Of a stretch of 64,000 bases of DNA, positions 42,015 through 51,764 are shown in pieces. The stretch comes from Salinigranum rubrum. GTDB taxonomy: Archaea > Halobacteriota > Halobacteria > Halobacteriales > Haloferacaceae. The DNA lies in NCBI RefSeq assembly GCF_002906575.1, contig NZ_CP026309.1, positions 682,001 to 746,000 on the forward strand. The letters run 5' to 3'. Numbering within the stretch: the stretch's first letter is position 1; every line of letters begins with the position of its first letter. Made by a program: the position numbers and the translations under genes. The notes beneath the pieces are model-generated. The model saw only the letters and a list, made by a program, of their open reading frames with translations. It had not been told where the DNA came from and searched no databases.

Positions 42015-43532
42015 TCACGCCGTCGCGTGCATGTTCGAGAGGGCCTGCTCCCTGCGGTCCCACAACTCGAACATGGTCTGCGACATCTGATGATACACGT
42101 CGTACCACTTGTCGTACTGCGCCGCGTTGGCCTCGTTCGGCCGGTAGCTCCGCTGAATCGACGTCGTTCGATCGGCGGCGTCGGCGATGTCGTCGTATCG
42201 GTCGAGGGCGATCCCCGTGAGGAGCGCGACGCCTTTCGCCCCGAATTCGCTCCCCCGCGGGACGGCAATCGGCGTCTGGAGGCAGTCGCTGAACATCTGA
42301 CACCAGAGTTCGGATCGCGCGCCCCCGCCGCTCATGTAGATCCGTTCGGACTCGACCGGAATGTGCTCGAAGCAGTCGCGCATCGCGAGTGCGACCCCTT
42401 CGTAGACGGCACGGACGAGGTGTGCCTGGGTGTGTTCGGGATTCAGCCCCGTGAACTGTGCCCGGGCGGTCGTCTTGAGGAACGGCGCGCGCTCGCCCGA
42501 CGAACTCAGGTAGGGGTGGTACATCACGCCGTCCGAGCCGATTCCGATGTCTTCGATCTGCTGTTCGATGGCGCCGTAGTCGTCGGTGCCCGCCACCTCT
42601 TCGAGGATCCAGTCGAGGTTCGGCGTGCCCGCCATCGAGGCCATCGAGCGGGTGTAAAAGCCCTCGACCCCGGTCGGGAACGTGAACCCGACGCCGTGGG
42701 GTGCGGTCTGTGGTCCGTCGAGGAGTGTCTGATTGAGCGAGGTGGTGCCGACGACGGACGAGCTATCCCCCACGTGAGCGGCTCCGCTTCCGAACGCGGA
42801 GGCCACGACGTCGAGCATCCCCGACGTGACGGGCGTCCCCGTCGGAAGCCCCGTCTCCTCGGCCGCCTGCTCCGTTACGCGGCCGATTATCTCCGTCCCG
42901 GGGACCAGGCGGGGGAACCGCTCTTCGATGCCCGGGAAGCCGACGAGTTCCCCGACCTCCGACGAGTACTCGACCGACTCGACGTCGAGCATCGGGAGCG
43001 CCGCGTCCGTCGGATCGATCGTCAGTTCATCGGTCAGCTGGTACTTGATCCAGTCCTTGCAGTGGAGGAGCGTCTCGGTCTCCTCGACGGTCTCCGGTTC
43101 GTGTTTCTGTAACCACCGGAAGATGGCGAGATTCGCTCCGGGGAACAGCCCGTTGCCACAGATGTCGTACACGTCGGAGCTCACGCCCGAGTTCTCCCAC
43201 TCTTGAACGATCGACGACGCCCGTCCGTCGGACCACAGAATCGCGTTCCGAACCGGTTCGTTGTCCGCGTCGAGCATCCAGCAGCCGTCCCCCTGTGCGG
43301 TCACGCCGACGCCGATGATCTCGTCGTCGGCCCGGAGGTCGTCGACGACGTCTCGAATCGTCGCGGCGGTCCGGCGCCAGGTGTCGTTCATGTCCTGCTC
43401 GACCCAGCCCGGTTCGGGGTTCATCAGGTCGTTCTTCCGCGCGCTCCGGACGGCTTCGGTCCCGTCAATCGAGAGCGCGACCGTCTTGATGTTGCTCGTG
43501 CCGGCGTCTATGCCGATGAGGATCTCTCCCAT
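42015..43532 (-). CDS. FGGY-family carbohydrate kinase
   Basis: A 505-aa sugar kinase of the FGGY family, closest in feel to xylulokinase/gluconokinase. It shows the N-terminal phosphate-binding ILIGIDAGTSNIKTVALSIDG, EPGWVEQDMNDTW near residue 45, the catalytic-Asp region near SGMLDVVASAFGSGAAH, and the C-terminal adenosine motif IYMSGGGARSELWCQMFSDCL near residue 400. It phosphorylates a sugar or sugar acid using ATP. It sits between the enolase-type dehydratase and a divergent ABC sugar importer, so it probably acts on the imported sugar or on a derivative. The exact substrate is not assigned. Confidence 0.88.
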   Translation of the reverse strand: MGEILIGIDAGTSNIKTVALSIDGTEAVRSARKNDLMNPEPGWVEQDMNDTWRRTAATIRDVVDDLRADDEIIGVGVTAQGDGCWMLDADNEPVRNAILWSDGRASSIVQEWENSGVSSDVYDICGNGLFPGANLAIFRWLQKHEPETVEETETLLHCKDWIKYQLTDELTIDPTDAALPMLDVESVEYSSEVGELVGFPGIEERFPRLVPGTEIIGRVTEQAAEETGLPTGTPVTSGMLDVVASAFGSGAAHVGDSSSVVGTTSLNQTLLDGPQTAPHGVGFTFPTGVEGFYTRSMASMAGTPNLDWILEEVAGTDDYGAIEQQIEDIGIGSDGVMYHPYLSSSGERAPFLKTTARAQFTGLNPEHTQAHLVRAVYEGVALAMRDCFEHIPVESERIYMSGGGARSELWCQMFSDCLQTPIAVPRGSEFGAKGVALLTGIALDRYDDIADAADRTTSIQRSYRPNEANAAQYDKWYDVYHQMSQTMFELWDRREQALSNMHATA

Positions 43533-43783
43533 GCGTCCTCAATGTTCGATAATGCACTATAAACGTTGTCATGACATCTCTTCGCATGCATACACAGTAT
43601 TGGACGCTCGGAGACGTCCGTCCCCTTTTCCAGTAATTATATATACTATCATTACAGACGTTTCGATGTCTCGTGGTGGAGTACCATGGGTCACACCACC
43701 CGCCAGGGGTGCTCCCTGGGCGAGTGGCGACGCTCGCCGGTGGTCACTGACGGCCCGTGGGACCTCCCCCGTGGCGGATACAT

Positions 43784-45328
43784 ATGGCAGGAAAGAAACC
43801 TACCCGAACGCGCCGCCGGTTCCTCCAAGCAGTGGGAGCGGCGTCGGCGATCGGACTGGCAGGCTGTACTGGCGGCGGTGGAGACAGCGGCAACCTCAAC
43901 GTCGACGAGGGTTCCGGTTCCGGTTCCAGTGGCGGGAGTAGCGGCGGTTCGTCCGAAACGACTTCCGCCAGCACCACCACCAGCGACCTCCCGACGATGG
44001 AGCAGGGCGTCGAACAATGGGGACAGCGTCTCAACAGCTACGCACAGGAGGCCGGCATCGACTGGCGACAGTTCGAGGGCACCGAACTCCTCATGGGGAT
44101 GAACGAGCATCCGTTCACCCAGACGATGAAGCCCTTGCTCCCGTACTTCGAGGAACTGACCGGTATCTCGGTGACGTTCAACACGTTCCCCGAGGACCAA
44201 CTCTGGCAGAAACTCACCCTCGATTTCAACTCACAGAACGGCAAGTACGACGGGATGTTCCTCGGACTGTGGCCGAGCGCCCGGTACCACAACGCGAACT
44301 GGGTGAAAGACCTCAACCAGTACATCGAGGACTCCTCGTTGACCGACCAGGAGTGGCTCCACATGGAGGACTTCCCACAGAGCGCCATCGACGCACTGAC
44401 CTACGGCGACGGTGCCCTCGTGGCGCTTCCGTTCGGCATCGAGGCCTACGGCTGTGTCGCCATCGACCAGCCGACGTTCGAGACGCTCGGCCTCTCGGAG
44501 CCGACGACGTTTCCCGAACTTCGCGACGCGGCGAAGGCGATCCACGAGTCCGACGAGGTCGACCGCGCGGGTATCTGCTCGCGGGCGAGTTCGACCCCGC
44601 TGTCGACGGCGAACTGGGCGACCACGTTCAAGTCCTACGGTGCCGACTGGATCGACCGCGAGGCGAAGGAGGCCACGCTCAACTCCGACGCCGGCATCGC
44701 CTCGCTCGAGATGTTCGCCGATATGATGGGCAACTACGGCCCAGGAGACATCGGCACGTACGACTGGTACAAATCCAATCAGGCGTTCGGAAACGGACAG
44801 GTCGGTATCGCGTACCACACGCCCGCTGCGGCCGGTGTGTTCACCACCGAACAGTACGACCGCACGAAGTTCCTCCCGCCGCTCGAAGGTCCCGACGGTG
44901 ACGTCGTGGCCTCGACGTGGGAGTGGGCGCTCGGCATCAGCCAGTTCTCGGAGAACCCCAAAGCGACGTGGTTGTTCCTCCAATGGGCGCTGTCGCGTCC
45001 CGCGAACCTCATGCAGTCGAGCCGCCAGTGGCAGGGCCACGCCCCGTACGGCCACGCGCGGAGCGGGTGGATCTTCGATCAGGACGCTTACCAGCAGACC
45101 GGCCAGAGCGAGTCGTGGATCAACGCGCACAACACGGGGATGGAGGCCGTCCCATCCAGTCCGCCACCGGTGCCGCTGGACACGCCACAGAACATGGACA
45201 TGATGAGCGAGGCGGCCATCGCGATGAACGCCGCCGTCACCGGGACGAAGTCCGCGGAGAAGGCGTTGAACGACGCCGCCCCGAAAATCACCGAGTTCGC
45301 GAAACAGATCCCGGACGCGTATCTGTGA
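43784..45328 (+). CDS. ABC sugar transporter, substrate-binding Tat lipoprotein
   Basis: Extracellular solute-binding protein family 1, 514 aa. The start MAGKKPTRTRRRFLQAVGAAS carries a twin-arginine motif, then lipobox LAGC and a Gly/Ser/Thr linker of about 45 residues. The domain GTELLMGMNEHPFTQTMKPLLPYFEELTGISVTFN is typical of MalE/UgpB-type binding proteins. An in-frame ATG 27 bp upstream is less likely because it pushes the Tat motif inward. Two permease genes follow and the ATPase lies at 48298. It is divergent from the FGGY kinase gene. Confidence 0.88.
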   Translation: MAGKKPTRTRRRFLQAVGAASAIGLAGCTGGGGDSGNLNVDEGSGSGSSGGSSGGSSETTSASTTTSDLPTMEQGVEQWGQRLNSYAQEAGIDWRQFEGTELLMGMNEHPFTQTMKPLLPYFEELTGISVTFNTFPEDQLWQKLTLDFNSQNGKYDGMFLGLWPSARYHNANWVKDLNQYIEDSSLTDQEWLHMEDFPQSAIDALTYGDGALVALPFGIEAYGCVAIDQPTFETLGLSEPTTFPELRDAAKAIHESDEVDRAGICSRASSTPLSTANWATTFKSYGADWIDREAKEATLNSDAGIASLEMFADMMGNYGPGDIGTYDWYKSNQAFGNGQVGIAYHTPAAAGVFTTEQYDRTKFLPPLEGPDGDVVASTWEWALGISQFSENPKATWLFLQWALSRPANLMQSSRQWQGHAPYGHARSGWIFDQDAYQQTGQSESWINAHNTGMEAVPSSPPPVPLDTPQNMDMMSEAAIAMNAAVTGTKSAEKALNDAAPKITEFAKQIPDAYL

Positions 45329-45350
45329 CGATAAATAACAGTGAGATGCT

Positions 45351-46270
45351 ATGATTGGGTTCAGCGCGGTGGTGAACAAGACCAGACAGGGGCCGCTCCT
45401 GAACAGCCTCGACATCGACGACTCGACGCTCCGATGGCTGTTCCTCCTGCCCTCGGTGGCGATACTCGCGTTCCTGTCCATCTATCCGTTCCTCCAGGGC
45501 ATCTGGATGAGTCTCCACCAGTGGTCGCTCGCCGGCCAGGGGACGCAGTTCGTCGGCCTGACGAACTACGCCACGCTCCTCGGCGAGAGCCGGTTCCACG
45601 GCGCGCTCGTGAACACCGCCGTCTTCACCGGCGTCTCGGTGACGGTCGAACTGATCCTCGGCGTCGGTCTCGCCATCTACCTCCGGTCGCTCTCACGGCG
45701 ATGGCGGCCCGTCTTCCGGACGATCTTCATCGTCCCGATGATCGTGACGCCCATCGCGACCGGCCTGATGTGGCGGCTGATGCTCAACGGACAGATCGGC
45801 GTCATGAACTACCTGCTGTACCTCGCCGGCCTCCCCATCCCCGAGTGGACATCGAGCCCGTTCATGGCGATGTTCACCATCATCATGATCGACGTCTGGC
45901 AGTGGACGCCGCTCGTGATCATGATCGCCTTCGCTGGCTTGCTGTCGATTCCGGACACGCTGTACGAGGCGGCCCGCGTCGACGGTGCCCCGCGGTGGGC
46001 CATCTTTCGGCACATCACGCTGCCGGGCATCAAGTACATGATCGCCATCGCGGCCGTCTTCCGGCTGATGCGGAGCTTCCGGAGTTTCGACATCATCTGG
46101 CTCGTCACGCAAGGTGGTCCGGGAACCTCGACGGAGGTCCTCAACATCTACCTCTACCGCGTCGCGTTCGTCAACCTCCAGGGGGGAAAGCCGCCGCGCT
46201 CGGCCTCGTCCTCCTGGTCATCACCATCGCGACCACGATGGGCATCCTGAAATCGATCGGTGAAGCATAA
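45351..46270 (+). pseudogene. ABC sugar transporter permease 1 (MalF type), frameshifted
   Basis: Inner-membrane permease with about six membrane segments. FLLPSVAILAFLSIYPFLQGIWMSL is the first and EAARVDGAPRWAIFRHITLPGIKYM is the EAA coupling loop. The last helix is out of frame: after VAFVNLQGG the continuing sequence KAAALGLVLLVITIATTMGILKSIGEA lies in another frame beyond six G at 46181-46186. One extra G gives 306 aa ending at the TAA 2 bp before permease 2. As read, the product ends early with a non-membrane tail. Importer function depends on whether this indel is real. Confidence 0.83.
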
Positions 46271-46272
46271 TC

Positions 46273-47124
46273 ATGAGTACGCAGACACAGACCCCGAACC
46301 CAGCCCTGCTCGGCAAGAAAGCCGTCAAGTACGGCTTCGGTATCGTCGTGAGCATCTGGATGCTCTTTCCCATCTTCTGGATGGCGACGACCGGGTTCAA
46401 GCGGAACGAGTCGATCATGAACCTCCCGCCGGACTGGCTGTTGTTCGACGTCACGCTGGTTCACTACCGGGACCTGTTCACGGAGTTCGGCTTCCACCAG
46501 TTCCTGTTCAACAGCTTCCTCGTCGCGACGGGGGCAGTGCTCATCAGCGTCGTCATCGGCGTCCCGGCGGCGTACAGCCTCTCGCGGATGGACGTCCCGC
46601 GGGAACAGGACATCAGCTTCTGGATCCTCTCGACGCGGATGATCCCGCCGCTCGCGGTGTTAGTCCCGCTGTTCATCTTCTTCACGACGGTGGGGCTGAC
46701 CGACAGTCTCCTCGGACTCATGATCACGCACTTTCTGATCACGCTCCCGATGATCATCTGGATCGTGAAGGGGTTCATCGACGAACTCCCCCAGTCGCTC
46801 GAGGAGTCGGCGATGGTCGACGGCTGTAACCGCATCCAGGCGTTCCGCGAGGTGGTGGTGCCGCTCGTGATGCCGGGCATCGCGGCCGCGGCGTTCATCG
46901 GGTTCATCTTCTCGTGGAACAACTTCCTGCTCGCGCTGGTGCTGACCGGCGGTGGCACCCGGACCGCGCCGCTGGTCATCCAGTCGTCGATGGGGTACCT
47001 CTCCATCGACTGGGGGATGCTCGGGGCCGCGGGGACGCTAACCATCCTCCCGCCGGTCGTCCTCAGTCTGCTCATCAAGGACCACCTCGTCGAAGGCATG
47101 ACCATGGGGGCGGTCAAGGAGTAG
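46273..47124 (+). CDS. ABC sugar transporter permease 2 (MalG type)
   Basis: A 283-aa permease with six predicted membrane segments. GFGIVVSIWMLFPIFWMATTGF is the first and EESAMVDGCNRIQAFREVVVPLVMPGIAAAAFIGF is the EAA loop that contacts the ATPase. It starts 2 bp after permease 1 and ends 100 bp before the 2-hydroxyacid dehydrogenase. It forms the membrane channel with the 45351 product. Confidence 0.9.
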   Translation: MSTQTQTPNPALLGKKAVKYGFGIVVSIWMLFPIFWMATTGFKRNESIMNLPPDWLLFDVTLVHYRDLFTEFGFHQFLFNSFLVATGAVLISVVIGVPAAYSLSRMDVPREQDISFWILSTRMIPPLAVLVPLFIFFTTVGLTDSLLGLMITHFLITLPMIIWIVKGFIDELPQSLEESAMVDGCNRIQAFREVVVPLVMPGIAAAAFIGFIFSWNNFLLALVLTGGGTRTAPLVIQSSMGYLSIDWGMLGAAGTLTILPPVVLSLLIKDHLVEGMTMGAVKE

Positions 47125-47224
47125 ATCAGCCGTGCGTGTGGGAGGCAACTGCTCCCTACCACAACATTGACACCGACCGACACCAGACACGCAGACGGAG
47201 ACCACAATCGAACGAACACACAGT

Positions 47225-48298
47225 ATGAAGACGCTCATCACGGCAAACATCGACGACGGACAGTTGCATCGACTCACGAACGACCTCGGACTCGACATCG
47301 ACTATCACCCGATCGCCGAACGCGACGGACGGTACTCCACTGAGCGGATGAAAGAACTCCTCGACGGGGTCGAGATACTCGTCGTCGGGTTCGAGGGGGT
47401 GTCCGCCGAGGTGATGGACGCCGCCTCTGACCTCCGGCTCATCGCGTGTCCGCGCGGCGGGCCCGACGCCAACGTCGACATCGCCGCGGCGACGGAGCGC
47501 GACATCCCCGTCCTGTACGCTCCGGGTCGAAACGCGGTCAGCGTCGCCGACTTCACGCTCGGCCTCATCCTCGGGGTCGCGCGACACATCCCTGCTGGTC
47601 ATCACAAGCTCCACGTCGGTGAGTACACCGGCAGGCCGAAAGCAGACTCGGCGGGCGGCGGCGAGCGCGAGGACGTCACCTGGGGTATCGCGAAAGGTTC
47701 GCCCTACGTCGAGCTGAAGGGTCCCGAACTCGAGGGCGAAACGGTCGGCGTCGTCGGACTCGGTGCCATCGGCCAGCTCGTCGCCGAACGCGCGGCCGGA
47801 TTCGGCGTCGACCTCGTCGGGTTCGACCCGTTCGTCGACGCGGAGCAGATGGCAGAGTACGGCGTCGAGAAGGTCGACCTCGAGACGCTCTGTGAGCGCT
47901 CGCGGTTCGTGACGGTCCACTGCCCGGTGACCGACGCGACGCGGGGGCTCATCGGCGAGGACGAGTTCAGCCTGATGTCGGAGTCGACGTACTTCGTCAA
48001 TACGGCCCGTGGAGCCATCATCGACCAGGACGCGCTCCTCGCGGCGCTGCAGGCGGGCGAACTGGCCGGGGCGGCGCTCGACGTCTACGACGAAGAGCCG
48101 CTCCCCGAGGACCACGCGCTCCTCGACCTCGACAACGTCGTGACGACGCCACACCTCGCCGGTGCGGCGACGGGTGTCGTCTCCCGCCACTCGAAGATGG
48201 TGACCGACGACATCGCCGCCTTCCTCGACGACCGCGAGCCGACGCACGTCGCGAACGAGTCCGTCCTCCAGACGGCCCAACAGGTGGGTGGCGACTGA
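47225..48298 (+). CDS. D-isomer 2-hydroxyacid dehydrogenase family protein
   Basis: A 357-aa NAD(P)-dependent dehydrogenase of the phosphoglycerate dehydrogenase/2-hydroxyacid family. The Rossmann motif is VGVVGLGAIGQLVAERAAGFG near residue 173. The catalytic Arg is in NTARGAIIDQDAL, Glu in YDEEPLPEDHALLDL and His in VTTPHLAGAATG. An insertion of about 20 residues (EYTGRPKADSAGGGEREDVTWG) sits before the cofactor domain. Its stop overlaps the ATPase start by one base (TGATG), so it is translationally coupled to the transporter. It probably reduces or oxidises a 2-keto/2-hydroxy acid from the imported sugar. Confidence 0.87.
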   Translation: MKTLITANIDDGQLHRLTNDLGLDIDYHPIAERDGRYSTERMKELLDGVEILVVGFEGVSAEVMDAASDLRLIACPRGGPDANVDIAAATERDIPVLYAPGRNAVSVADFTLGLILGVARHIPAGHHKLHVGEYTGRPKADSAGGGEREDVTWGIAKGSPYVELKGPELEGETVGVVGLGAIGQLVAERAAGFGVDLVGFDPFVDAEQMAEYGVEKVDLETLCERSRFVTVHCPVTDATRGLIGEDEFSLMSESTYFVNTARGAIIDQDALLAALQAGELAGAALDVYDEEPLPEDHALLDLDNVVTTPHLAGAATGVVSRHSKMVTDDIAAFLDDREPTHVANESVLQTAQQVGGD

Positions 48299-49476
48299 TG
48301 GGGCGCGTCTCGTTCGACGACGTGAAGAAGGTGTACGGGTCGTCCGAAGGGGACATCGTTGCCGTGGAGGACCTCTCGCTCGACGTCAGTGACGGCGAGT
48401 TCCTCGTCCTCGTCGGCCCGTCCGGTTGTGGCAAATCCACGACGCTCCGGATGGTCGCCGGGCTCGAAGACATCACCGACGGGCGCATCTCCATCGGTGA
48501 CCACGTGGTGAACGGCACCGAACCGCGCGAGCGCGACATCGCGATGGTGTTCCAGAACTACGCGCTCTACCCCCACATGACGGTCAGAGAGAACATCGGG
48601 TTCGGGCTGAAGTACTCTAGCGACCTCTCGAAAGAAGAGATCGACGACCGGGTCGAGAACGTCGCCGAGATGATGGATATCCCTGACCTCCTCGCCGACA
48701 AGCCGTCACAGCTCTCGGGTGGGCAGCGCCAGCGTGTCGCGCTCGGCCGCGCCATCGTCCGCGAGCCACAGGTGTTCCTGTTCGACGAACCGCTGTCGAA
48801 CCTCGACGCCAAACTCCGGACACACATGCGAACGGAGATCACGCGCCTCCAGCGGGAACTCGACGTCACCTCCATCTACGTCACCCACGACCAGGCGGAG
48901 GCGATGACGATGGCCGACGTCGTCGCGGTGATGAACGACGGCATCCTCCAGCAGGCCGCGCCGCCGAACGAGGTGTACAACCACCCAGCGAACCAGTTCG
49001 TCGCCGGCTTCATCGGGTCGCCGTCGATGAACTTCCTGGAGATGCGCCTCGACCAGCACGGGGGCCGGCACGCCCTCGTCGGCCGCGAGAACGAGTCCGT
49101 CTCGTACGGTCTCGACGACACGGTCGTCGAACGCACTGGAATCGAAGTCGGTGATCACCTGACGCTCGGCGTCCGTCCGGAGGATCTCGACGTCGCGCGT
49201 GACCCGAGTCAGTACGACGCGGACCGACTGCTCACCGCGACGGTCGACGTGGTCGAGCCCATGGGGAGCGACAACTTCCTGACACTCCTCCCGCAGCAGG
49301 GGGAGTCGTGGGTCGCTCGCGTCGACTCGTCGTACGCTCCCGAGGAAGGCGGCGAGGTGGTGATGACGTTCGATCCGGGCGTCCTCCACCTGTTCGCCCG
49401 CGACGGGACCACGCTGAAGTCACAGGGAACCGGCAACGACGCGTACCACGCGGAGGAGTACGTGATTGCGCCGTGA
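48298..49476 (+). CDS. ABC sugar transporter ATP-binding protein (MalK/UgpC type)
   Basis: A 392-aa ATPase with nucleotide-binding domain and C-terminal TOBE regulatory domain. Walker A is GPSGCGKST, the Q-loop lies in VFQNYALYPHMTV, the signature is LSGGQRQRVALGRA, Walker B is VFLFDEPLSNLDAKLR and the switch His is in VTHDQAEAMTMAD. The TOBE part includes NQFVAGFIGSPSMNFLEM and LTLGVRPEDLDVARD. It powers the importer of 43784, 45351 and 46273, although the dehydrogenase gene is inserted between it and the permeases. Confidence 0.91.
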   Translation: MGRVSFDDVKKVYGSSEGDIVAVEDLSLDVSDGEFLVLVGPSGCGKSTTLRMVAGLEDITDGRISIGDHVVNGTEPRERDIAMVFQNYALYPHMTVRENIGFGLKYSSDLSKEEIDDRVENVAEMMDIPDLLADKPSQLSGGQRQRVALGRAIVREPQVFLFDEPLSNLDAKLRTHMRTEITRLQRELDVTSIYVTHDQAEAMTMADVVAVMNDGILQQAAPPNEVYNHPANQFVAGFIGSPSMNFLEMRLDQHGGRHALVGRENESVSYGLDDTVVERTGIEVGDHLTLGVRPEDLDVARDPSQYDADRLLTATVDVVEPMGSDNFLTLLPQQGESWVARVDSSYAPEEGGEVVMTFDPGVLHLFARDGTTLKSQGTGNDAYHAEEYVIAP

Positions 49477-49770
49477 CCGCGCCGCATCACGGACTCGGTG
49501 GGGCGATCCGGGCCGACGGCTCGCCTTCGGAACCACGGCCGTCGTCCTGCGACCCGGCCACGGGCAAAAGCGTCGAGACCCTGCCCCGTGAACGAGCTGA
49601 CCGCAGACGTACCGAGTGCGACCGACGAGTCGTCCCGACACTGATGACCGACGGCATCGCCTTCGGCACGAAGCCGAGGGCCCGACGCGAGCGCATGCGA
49701 GACGAAACGATACCGATCCGACCGACACGAACCGACTGACGGACATACGACGAACCACGAACCCACGACC

Positions 49771-51102
49771 ATGAGTCAAGAACTCTCAGACGACGGACAG
49801 CGACGAACCGTAGCCGAATACGGCCGACAGATGCTCGAACAGGGCCTCACCAAGGGGACCGGCGGCAACATCAGCGCGAGCCACGACGGTCGCGTCGCGA
49901 TCAGCCCCACGGGCGTCCCCTACGACGAAATCGAGGCCGACGACGTTCCGGTCCTCGACGAGAAGGGGAACAAACTCGATGGAGACACCGACCCCTCCAG
50001 CGAGTTCCGCATGCACACGGCCATCCACCGCGAGCGCGACGACGTCGGTGGCGTCGTCCACACCCACTCGCCGTACGCGAGCACGTTCGCCAGCCTGGGC
50101 GAACCGATCCCCGCCTCGCACTACCTCATCGCGTTCGCCGGCGATCAAGTTCCCGTCGCCGGCTATGCGACGTACGGCACGGCCGACCTCGCGGACCTCG
50201 CGCTCGACGCGCTCGGCGACGAGTACAACGCCTGCTTGCTGGACAACCACGGTGTTCTCGCCGTGGGTCCGACGGTCGAAGCCGCGTTCGAGGTTGCGCT
50301 GATGGTCGAGTACTGCGCACGCATCCACTACCAGGCGATCAGCCTCGGCGACCCGGCGATTCTCCCTGACGACGAGGTCGACCGGCTCCGCACGCTCTTC
50401 GAGGACTACGGGCAGGCCGCTGACGACGATAGCGAACGGGTCGCTCCGGACCCCGACCCGGACCACCTGCCAAACGAGCGGCAGGCCGTCGCCGACCTCG
50501 GTCGGCAGATGCTCGCCGACGGCCTGACGAAGGGGACGGGCGGGAACGTCAGCGCCCGGAGCGGCGATCACGTCGCCGTCAACCCCTCGGGGGTCCCGTA
50601 CCGGGACGTCACCGCCGAAACCGTCCCGATCGTGACCGTCGACGGCGAGCAGGTGGCCGGACCGCAGAACGCGTCGAGCGAGACGCCGATGCACACGGCT
50701 ATCTACCGGGAGCGCGACGACGTCGGTGGCGTCGTCCACACCCACTCGCCGTACGCGAGCACGTTCGCCAGTCTCGACGAGCCGATCCCCGCCTCGCACT
50801 ACCTCATCGCGTTCATCGGCGATCAAGTTCCCGTCGCGGGCTACGAGCCGCCGGGGTCCGAGGCGCTCGGCCGGGAGGCGGTCGACGCGCTCGGTGACGA
50901 GTACAACGCCTGTCTCCTGAAGAACCACGGCGTCATCGCGGTCGGCGAGAGTGTCGAGGCCGCGTACGAGGTCGCGCTGATGGTCGAGTACTGCGCGCGC
51001 ATCCACTATCAGGCGGCGAGCGTCGGCGACCCGAAACTCCTCCCGGACGCGGAGATCGACAACCTCCTCGAACGGTTCGCCAACTACGGTCAGGACCACT
51101 GA
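49771..51102 (+). CDS. Tandem-duplicated class II aldolase/adducin domain protein
   Basis: A 443-aa protein made of two class II aldolase domains, about residues 8-215 and 235-440, each the length of an ordinary L-fuculose-phosphate aldolase or ribulose-phosphate 4-epimerase. Each has the phosphate loop LTKGTGGN(I/V)SA, the zinc motif HTHS (His97/His99; His323/His325) and the third His in NHGV (His160; His386). The repeats are offset by 226 residues, and RERDDVGGVVHTHSPYASTFASL is identical in both. The linker DDDSERVAPDPDPDHLPNE is acidic. It likely cleaves or epimerises a sugar phosphate made by the FGGY kinase. Confidence 0.88.
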   Translation: MSQELSDDGQRRTVAEYGRQMLEQGLTKGTGGNISASHDGRVAISPTGVPYDEIEADDVPVLDEKGNKLDGDTDPSSEFRMHTAIHRERDDVGGVVHTHSPYASTFASLGEPIPASHYLIAFAGDQVPVAGYATYGTADLADLALDALGDEYNACLLDNHGVLAVGPTVEAAFEVALMVEYCARIHYQAISLGDPAILPDDEVDRLRTLFEDYGQAADDDSERVAPDPDPDHLPNERQAVADLGRQMLADGLTKGTGGNVSARSGDHVAVNPSGVPYRDVTAETVPIVTVDGEQVAGPQNASSETPMHTAIYRERDDVGGVVHTHSPYASTFASLDEPIPASHYLIAFIGDQVPVAGYEPPGSEALGREAVDALGDEYNACLLKNHGVIAVGESVEAAYEVALMVEYCARIHYQAASVGDPKLLPDAEIDNLLERFANYGQDH

Positions 51103-51764
51103 TCGAGCCGCTCCCCAACCATCCTCGAGTGTGGTCTAGTCGCCACTCACGGTTCGAACGCTCCAGAACTGAACGCGTGGAACGCTTCGTGATTCACTCC
51201 GAGATAGTGCTAGATCAATCGTTTGTTCAGTTGTTCCCGAATCGGACCTCGTTTCACAGGTGGTGAACGCCTGAACCGAACGTGCGTGTCCTACACTATG
51301 TCCCACACGAACTCCGATGACCTGTGAATCGGGCGAGAGTTCTTCGTGGATAACGAATAGAAGATAGAAGTAATTATACTCAAAATACTAACGAAGCACC
51401 GTAGATTAGTGTAGATGCATCTTATATACAATATATCAACGACAATGTAAAAATAATTAAAATATAGCCATGGAAATAGAATTTAGAGACGATAAACCTA
51501 AACATATATCAGTACCGGCTCTGCATCTATTACAATCATTTCTATTTATTCATTCGAAGACCATATCAGCCACCGGAGACTCACAGCCACCGACCTCTGC
51601 GGCGTGTACGTCCGTGTCGTCGCCTGAACGAGCCGTCGTGACGCGCCTCGTCCGCGGTGTGAGTCACACCATACGGAGAAGGTGAGTTTGGGTCGGCAGT
51701 CCCGATCAGAGAAACATCCGAGGTCGTATTTCTGGTCGGAGTGGCGCCGCCGACCGCCCTGACA
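51103..51764. other. A/T-rich intergenic region, no gene recognised
   Basis: 662 bp separating the sugar locus from the nucleoside locus. From about 51340 to 51560 it is strongly A/T-rich with many stops. An AGATGCATCT palindrome lies at 51413-51422. A short open frame at 51470-51685 has no recognisable product and mixed composition. Confidence 0.5.

Noticed and set aside
26774-46270. Programmed ribosomal frameshifting at the three G-run breaks
   Set aside because: The genes belong to unrelated families not known to use frameshifting, and I see no conserved stimulatory structure. Indel error or mutation is simpler.
51470-51685. A short frame in the A/T-rich gap before nucleoside hydrolase 1
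   Set aside because: No known domain, no conserved neighbour, and the composition changes halfway through; treated as chance.
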